This document shows, piece after piece, positions 31,528 through 35,706 of a stretch of DNA of 35,706 nucleotides. The notes beneath the pieces are model-generated. The model did not search any database. It was not told where the DNA came from and worked only from the letters and a program-made list of their open reading frames with translations. Origin of the DNA: Bacteroidales bacterium (lineage in GTDB: Bacteria; Bacteroidota; Bacteroidia; Bacteroidales; UBA932); the NCBI GenBank assembly GCA_024398125.1, contig JAKSJO010000026.1, positions 1 through 35,706 on the forward strand, given 5' to 3'. Both the position numbers and the translations under genes were made by a program. How positions within the stretch are numbered: position 1 is the first letter of the stretch; each line of letters begins with the position of its first letter.

Positions 31528-32205
31528 CTAGATTGCCGAAGGAAGCGATTCAAGCACGGCCTTGAGGGTCGCCGTCGAGCGCTCGCTCACGTTTTTCCAG
31601 AAATCATTGTAAGCCTGTTCTCTGTCGCTGTCAGCCACGGAGTCGCTGATCACGCGCATGGACATGAACGGCACGCCGGCAAGGTGACAGGTCTGCGCTA
31701 TCGCAGCAGATTCCATATCCACGGCCAAAGCCTCAGGGAAATTGTTGAGAACCTTTCCAGCAGCCTCCCCGGCCTCAAGGAACTGGTCTCCGGTGCAGAT
31801 AAGGCCGACATGTATGCCTTCCTTGCCCTCAGAGGCCTTCAGAAGGCTCTGTGATGCCTCGAAATAAAGAGGAAGACCCTGGACCTGGCCATAGTCGTTA
31901 GGCTGGCCGCACCAGACATCATGATAGGCGGTCTTCGCAGCAACGACAACGCTCATCACATGGACATGCGGAGCAAGGCCTCCGGCACAGCCACTGCTGA
32001 TGATGCAGTCAGGGCGGCGGTCACGGATAAGATCGGAAGCACGAAGGGCGGCATTCACTTTACCGATACCACTTCTCACAAGCACAATCTCGTTTACTCC
32101 GAGAGTTCCTTCAACCATATTATCGCCGATTGCGGCTGCGTTCTCGAGAGCTGCGGACAATGCCTTGAATTCGCTCTCCATTGCTACAATAAGTCCTACT
32201 TTCAT
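31528..32205 (-). CDS. mtnN: 5'-methylthioadenosine/S-adenosylhomocysteine nucleosidase
   Basis: This enzyme cleaves adenine from MTA and SAH, recycling methylation and polyamine by-products. Family motifs: MKVGLIVAMESEFKAL at the start, VRSGIGKVNAALRASDLI, ISSGCAGGL, GLICTGDQF, AVDMESAAIAQTCHLAGVPFMSMRVISDSVAD with the ribose-binding Met-Glu and catalytic Asp, and C-terminal ATLKAVLESL. Length 225 aa is typical. It is monocistronic, downstream of the tRNA-Gly unit on the same strand and convergent with the LytTR gene. No strong -7 box was found. Confidence 0.94.
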   Translation of the reverse strand: MKVGLIVAMESEFKALSAALENAAAIGDNMVEGTLGVNEIVLVRSGIGKVNAALRASDLIRDRRPDCIISSGCAGGLAPHVHVMSVVVAAKTAYHDVWCGQPNDYGQVQGLPLYFEASQSLLKASEGKEGIHVGLICTGDQFLEAGEAAGKVLNNFPEALAVDMESAAIAQTCHLAGVPFMSMRVISDSVADSDREQAYNDFWKNVSERSTATLKAVLESLPSAI

Positions 32206-32266
32206 GTTTTGGTCTGTGTTTGACGGGGCTCAAACCACCGTAACGATGGCAACGGCTCCCGGATAC

Positions 32267-32292
32267 GAAAAAAGCCGATCTTTCGATCGGCT
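32267..32292 (-). terminator. Terminator of tRNA-Gly
   Basis: A perfect 8-bp stem AGCCGATC (32273-32280) with GATCGGCT (32285-32292) and a TTTC loop is followed on minus by six T. It begins 2 bp after the tRNA 3' end. Confidence 0.85.
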
Positions 32293-32293
32293 C

Positions 32294-32369
32294 TGGAGCG
32301 GAAAACGGGGCTCGGACCCGCGACCTCAACCTTGGCAAGGTTGCGCTCTACCAACTGAGCTATTTCCGC
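32294..32369 (-). tRNA. tRNA-Gly (anticodon GCC)
   Basis: The minus strand folds as a full cloverleaf: acceptor GCGGAAA/TTTCCGC, D-arm GCTC/GAGC, anticodon stem CAACC/GGTTG with loop TTGCCAA (anticodon GCC at 32334-32336), variable AGGTC, T-arm GCGGG/CCCGT, discriminator T and an encoded CCA (32294-32296). The T loop reads TCCGAGC, so the usual T at position 55 is C in the gene. Confidence 0.95.
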
Positions 32370-32400
32370 GTTGAGTACCCTTGCTTATCGCTTGGGATTA

Positions 32401-32431
32401 CAAAGGTACGCCTATTTTTTAATTCTGCAAA
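32401..32431 (-). promoter_or_regulatory. Promoter of tRNA-Gly
   Basis: On minus, TTTG (32428-32431) is separated by 19 bp from TACCTTTG (32401-32408), a perfect -7 box. Transcription would start near 32394, about 25 nt before the mature 5' end. The sequence between this and pheS is A+T-rich with A and T runs that could end pheS transcription. Confidence 0.8.
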
Positions 32432-32465
32432 CTTTTTCGAAAATTTTTTTCAAAAAAAATTGCAA

Positions 32466-33500
32466 TTAGACCTCAATGCTCGAATTGAACTCCTTGAGGA
32501 AACGCATGTCGTTCTCGAAATAGTGGCGGAGATCGTTCACTCTCCACTTGAGCATTGCGATTCTCTCAAGGCCCATTCCGAATGCAAAGCCTGAATACTT
32601 TTTCGAGTCGATGCCTGAAGCCTCAAGGACATTAGGATCCACCATACCGCAGCCGAGAATCTCGAGCCAACCGGTACCCTTGCAGATGTTGCAGCCCTTT
32701 CCGTGACAGATGTTGCAGCTTACGTCAACCTCGGCCGAAGGCTCGGTGAATGGGAAGTATGAAGGACGCATGCGGATTTCTGTCTCCGGTCCGAACATTT
32801 CGCGGGCGAAAAGAAGGATTGCCTGCTTGAGGTCAGCGAAGGTTACATTCTCGTCGACATAAAGGCCCTCTACCTGATGGAAGATACAGTGCGCACGCGC
32901 GCTGATGGCCTCGTTACGGAACACACGACCAGGGCAGATGACACGGATAGGGAGCTTCATGCTCTCCATGGCGCGTACCTGAACAGATGATGTGTGGGTT
33001 CTGAGAAGGAGCGGATTCGGATGGCCTGCGCTTACGAAGAAGGTGTCCTGCATGTCGCGTGCAGGATGGTTTGGAGGGAAGTTGAGCGCCTCGAACACAT
33101 GGTAGTCGTCCTCGACCTCAGGACCTTCCGCAACATCATAGCCAAACTTGCGGAAGATGTCAACTATCTCCTGGCGCACGATGCTGACAGGATGGCGTGA
33201 ACCGAGCTCGAATGGATCGCCCGGCATTGAAAGGTCAGCCGAACTGTCTGCGGCTGCAGCATCGTCTCCGAGGTTCTCCTTCAGCGACTCGATTTTCTCC
33301 TGAGCCTTCTGCTTGAGCTCGTTGAGAGTCTTTCCGAACTCTCTCTTCATATCCTTGTCGACGGTGCGGAACTCATCGAAGAGAGCGGTGATCTCACCCT
33401 TCTTTCCAAGAAGCCTTACCCTGGCCTCTTCGACCTCCTTTGCGGTCTTGCACTTCAGCTCTTCGAGCTCAGCAAGAACCTTCTCGATCTTCTGTTTCAT
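32466..33500 (-). CDS. pheS: Phenylalanyl-tRNA synthetase alpha subunit
   Basis: This catalytic subunit charges tRNA-Phe as part of the alpha2-beta2 enzyme. The N-terminus is a coiled-coil tRNA-binding arm (residues 1-85, Glu/Lys-rich). Class II motifs follow: HPVSIVRQEIVDIFRKFGYDVAEGPEVEDDYHVFEALNFPPNHPARDMQDTFF (given as a span, about 102-155), VICPGRVFRNEAISARAHCIFHQVEGLYVDE, PSYFPFTEPSAEVDV and the motif 3 segment GFAFGMGLERIAML. A CNICHGKGCNICKGTGW insert (two CxxC pairs) replaces the short loop of the E. coli enzyme and may bind zinc; similar inserts occur in other Bacteroidetes. It starts 6 bp after the small periplasmic gene. pheT is not nearby. Confidence 0.96.
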   Translation of the reverse strand: MKQKIEKVLAELEELKCKTAKEVEEARVRLLGKKGEITALFDEFRTVDKDMKREFGKTLNELKQKAQEKIESLKENLGDDAAAADSSADLSMPGDPFELGSRHPVSIVRQEIVDIFRKFGYDVAEGPEVEDDYHVFEALNFPPNHPARDMQDTFFVSAGHPNPLLLRTHTSSVQVRAMESMKLPIRVICPGRVFRNEAISARAHCIFHQVEGLYVDENVTFADLKQAILLFAREMFGPETEIRMRPSYFPFTEPSAEVDVSCNICHGKGCNICKGTGWLEILGCGMVDPNVLEASGIDSKKYSGFAFGMGLERIAMLKWRVNDLRHYFENDMRFLKEFNSSIEV

Positions 33501-33506
33501 ATATCT

Positions 33507-33923
33507 TTACTTGTTTTTCTTTGCAAAATACTTTTCTCTCGACTTCTTGTCCTTCGCCGCGCCTCTCTTGAGATACTTCGCCCACTGGGACTCGTCGAAG
33601 ACTTTCTCGAGAGCATAGTAGATCTCGTCGAGCTTGCTATACTGGAGATCCTGATAGATGTCGCGATTGCTGACCTTCTTCGCAGAAAGGTCCGCGAAGC
33701 CAGCCTGAAGGGACAGATAGTTCGCGGTGAGAATGGAATCCACATAGAACACCTGCCAGTCTTCCAAATCCAGGTCCCTGGTCATCTGCTCGACCTGATG
33801 GTCGACGTTCTCAAGCATCTTCTTTACATCGTCTTCGGCGACTCCTCCCTGACTCTGGGCAGAAGCGGAGAATCCGAAAGCGAGCATTGCAAGCACAAGC
33901 AGAAGGTTTCCAGTGTTTCTCAT
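33507..33923 (-). CDS. Small secreted protein, Spy/CpxP-like in appearance (138 aa)
   Basis: Start 33923 gives a signal peptide, MRNTGNLLLVLAMLAFGFSASA before Q. The mature part is helical and charged, with LDLEDWQVFYVDSILTANYLSLQAGFADL and YYALEKVFDESQWAKYLKRGAAKDKKSREKYF. The L..WQ.....I and ..QW..YL elements recall the LTxxQ repeats of Spy/CpxP-type periplasmic chaperones, but the match is by eye and tentative. It is the first gene in an operon with pheS, from a perfect -7 box at 33955-33962 (minus). An in-frame frame extension upstream to 34163 overlaps the C69 gene and is not real. Confidence 0.75.
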   Translation of the reverse strand: MRNTGNLLLVLAMLAFGFSASAQSQGGVAEDDVKKMLENVDHQVEQMTRDLDLEDWQVFYVDSILTANYLSLQAGFADLSAKKVSNRDIYQDLQYSKLDEIYYALEKVFDESQWAKYLKRGAAKDKKSREKYFAKKNK

Positions 33924-33937
33924 TAGCGAATAATTCT

Positions 33938-33945
33938 TATATTTG
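33938..33945 (+). promoter_or_regulatory. -7 promoter box for the C69 dipeptidase gene
   Basis: TATATTTG, a perfect match, 41 bp before the ATG at 33987. It lies left of the minus-strand box at 33955, so the two divergent promoters interlock and their polymerase footprints overlap. Confidence 0.7.
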
Positions 33946-33954
33946 TAAGACTGA

Positions 33955-33962
33955 CAAAAGTA
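33955..33962 (-). promoter_or_regulatory. -7 promoter box for the Spy-like gene and pheS
   Basis: Plus CAAAAGTA reads TACTTTTG on minus, a perfect match 31 bp upstream of the start at 33923. It interlocks with the plus-strand box at 33938. Confidence 0.7.
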
Positions 33963-33986
33963 ATCATTTAATAGCAAAACAGCAAA

Positions 33987-35705
33987 ATGAACGCCAAATC
34001 CTTCCTGTCCGCAGCGACCGCTGCCATGCTGTCCATGACAGCAAGCCTGGAAAGTGACGCATGCACCAATGTCATAATCACCCCTGGAGCCAGCGCGGAC
34101 GGCTCGTCCATGGTTTCTTATGCAGCTGACTCTCACGCCCTTTTCGGCGAGCTCTACTTCCATCCGGCAGCTGACTGGAAACTCGGATCAAGACTTCGCG
34201 TAGTGGACTGGGATTCCCAGAAATACCTCGGCGAGATCGCCCAGGCACCACACACCTACAAGACTGTCGGAAACATGAACGAGCACCAGCTCGTCATAGG
34301 AGAGACCACATACGGCGGCCGCGAGGAGCTTTACAACCCCGAAGGCATCGTGGACTACGGTTCACTGATCTATATAACTCTCCAGCGCGCAAAGACTGCA
34401 CGCGAAGCCATCCAGGTCATCGTCAGTCTGTGCGAAGAGTACGGATATGCCTCCGAGGGCGAATCATTCTCCATCGCCGATCCTAAGGAGGCGTGGGTGA
34501 TGGACCTCATCGGCAAGGGGCCCGGCCGCAAGGGTCTCCTGTACGTCGCAAGACGCATTCCGGACGGCTACATCTGTGCCCACGCAAACCAGGCCCGCAT
34601 ACGCCAGTTCCCTCTCGACGACCCCGAGAACTGTATCTACGACCCCGAGGTCATCAGCTTCGCACGCAGCAAGGGCTGGTTCAGCGGCGCCGACAAGGAT
34701 TTCAGCTTCTGTGACGCATACTGCCCTATCGACTTCGGCGAGGTCCGCGGCTGCGATGCACGAGCATGGAGCGCATTCAACATCCTCTGTGACGGCAAGT
34801 TCACCTACATCGACGACAACGGCCGCGAAGTCACCGCCGACGCCGACAACTGGCTCGACTACGCGATGGGCTACAACCTCGGCCACCGCATGCCGCTTTT
34901 CGTGAAGCCTTCCCGCAAGATCACCGTCAAGGACGTTGCCGACGTGATGCGCGACCACTATGAAGGAACTCCTATGGACATGACCACAGACATCGGAGCA
35001 GGCGGCAACGCCCTTCCATACCGCTGGCGCCCTATGGGCTTCGAGCATGACGGCAAGAACTACCTCAACGAGCGCGCGATCGCGACCCAGCAGACAGGTT
35101 TCTGGTTCGTCGGCCAGAGCCGTTCATGGCTTCCCGACGTGGTCGGAGGCGTGATCTGGTTCGGCACAGACGATGCCGCCACCTCATACGTAACCCCTAT
35201 CTATACCAATACCGACGCCGTTCCGGAGTGCTTCCGCGAGGGCAACGGAGACATGCTCCACTACTCGCCTACCTCGGCGTTCTGGATGTGCAACCGCGTC
35301 ACCAACGCATGCTACAAGATGTACAACCAGATGGCTCCGGTCGTACGCGAGAAAATCGATGCTTTCGAAAACGACCAGATGAACGTTAAGCTCAAGGCCA
35401 ATGACGAAAAACTCATGGCGCTTTACGGCAAGGGAGGCAAGGCTGCGGAGAAGAAGGTGCGCAAGGCTGCCACTGCGTATTCAGTGGAGACTGCCCAGAA
35501 GCAGTTCGCGGACTGGGTAGCCCTCGAAGAGATGCTTCTCGTCAAGTTCATCGACGGAAATGTCAAGGGTCAGAACCCTGACGGCAGTTTCAAGCACTCG
35601 GAGCACTCGAAGGGTCTCCCTGGCGAGATCATCCAGCCAGGCTACACCGATAAATGGAAAGAAGCGGTCGCAAAGGACCATGGTTCAGTAATCGAAGAAA
35701 AATAA
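33987..35705 (+). CDS. C69 family dipeptidase (572 aa)
   Basis: C69 (PepD-type) dipeptidases are Ntn hydrolases whose N-terminal Cys becomes the nucleophile after removal of the leader. Here a 25-residue hydrophobic leader (MNAKSFLSAATAAMLSMTAS...) ends at Ala before Cys26 in ACTNVIITPGASADGSSMVSY, exactly as in the family, so signal cleavage and enzyme activation coincide. Further family segments are MNEHQLVIGETTYGGREEL, ESFSIADPKEAWVMDLIGKG, VARRIPDGYICAHANQARI, ERAIATQQTGFWFVGQSRSW and VIWFGTDDAATSYVTPIY. Location is periplasmic or secreted; the role would be peptide degradation for nutrition. The stop codon (35703-35705) is one base from the window end, so the gene is complete. Confidence 0.93.
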   Translation: MNAKSFLSAATAAMLSMTASLESDACTNVIITPGASADGSSMVSYAADSHALFGELYFHPAADWKLGSRLRVVDWDSQKYLGEIAQAPHTYKTVGNMNEHQLVIGETTYGGREELYNPEGIVDYGSLIYITLQRAKTAREAIQVIVSLCEEYGYASEGESFSIADPKEAWVMDLIGKGPGRKGLLYVARRIPDGYICAHANQARIRQFPLDDPENCIYDPEVISFARSKGWFSGADKDFSFCDAYCPIDFGEVRGCDARAWSAFNILCDGKFTYIDDNGREVTADADNWLDYAMGYNLGHRMPLFVKPSRKITVKDVADVMRDHYEGTPMDMTTDIGAGGNALPYRWRPMGFEHDGKNYLNERAIATQQTGFWFVGQSRSWLPDVVGGVIWFGTDDAATSYVTPIYTNTDAVPECFREGNGDMLHYSPTSAFWMCNRVTNACYKMYNQMAPVVREKIDAFENDQMNVKLKANDEKLMALYGKGGKAAEKKVRKAATAYSVETAQKQFADWVALEEMLLVKFIDGNVKGQNPDGSFKHSEHSKGLPGEIIQPGYTDKWKEAVAKDHGSVIEEK

Positions 35706-35706
35706 T

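Noticed and set aside
1-35706. CRISPR array, rRNA genes, intact insertion sequence, prophage or local recombinase
   Set aside because: No regularly spaced repeats, rRNA-like stretches, intact transposase, integrase or invertase motifs were seen. The recombinase needed for the proposed inversion must be encoded elsewhere.

Overview
The window reads as a chromosomal segment of a gut- or rumen-type member of the order Bacteroidales. The evidence is the fimbrillin-family lipoproteins, the many perfect Bacteroidetes-type -7 promoter boxes (TAnnTTTG), a DUF3109 protein, a topoisomerase I that ends in glycine/tyrosine repeats instead of zinc fingers, and a PheS with a Cys-rich insert. Genus cannot be fixed from the sequence alone. 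The core genes are moderately G+C-rich; the fimbrillin block at 1.0-7.9 kb is visibly richer in A+T.

Region 1 (1-8531) is an accessory island. Two decayed PD-(D/E)XK (Rpn/YhgA-like) nuclease-transposase genes point outward at its edges (63-829 on minus, about 8158-8531 on plus), and each keeps a near-identical 47-bp upstream block, so the island is flanked by inverted repeats. Inside lie two mirror-image fimbrillin operons. The left one (minus) runs small leader protein (4137-4313), 351-aa lipoprotein, 677-aa lipoprotein. The right one (plus) runs small leader protein (4966-5145), 339-aa lipoprotein, 569-aa lipoprotein. The first lipoproteins are clear paralogues, while the large second ones have unrelated C-terminal halves. 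Between the operons is a roughly 530-bp non-coding segment bounded by 41-bp inverted repeats with a single mismatch (4348-4388 and 4918-4958). It holds one good promoter box, pointing right. This looks like an invertible promoter that would switch expression between two alternative surface fimbriae. I consider it the main discovery in the window.

Region 2 (8532-20032) is mostly housekeeping. A periplasmic TPR protein and a U32 (RlhA-like) protein form a minus-strand operon. Divergent to it is a plus-strand operon of a catalytically dead M16-like secreted protein and a DUF3109 protein. An unrecognised lipoprotein follows, then a minus-strand cell-wall/translation operon (PBP1A, Ddl, PrmC).

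Region 3 (20033-28697), all on plus, has topA, an Lrp/AsnC regulator with a striking palindromic operator over its own promoter, then a tightly coupled run: a fused aroD-aroA gene, aroC, sufB and pnuC. A 152-aa unknown follows from its own promoter.

Region 4 (28700-35706) has a secreted HExxH metalloprotease-like lipoprotein, an SGNH hydrolase, a membrane LytTR regulator, MTA/SAH nucleosidase, a self-contained tRNA-Gly(GCC) unit, a two-gene operon of a small periplasmic protein and pheS, and a C69 dipeptidase whose promoter interlocks with that of the small periplasmic protein. No recombinase, CRISPR array, rRNA or intact insertion sequence was seen.
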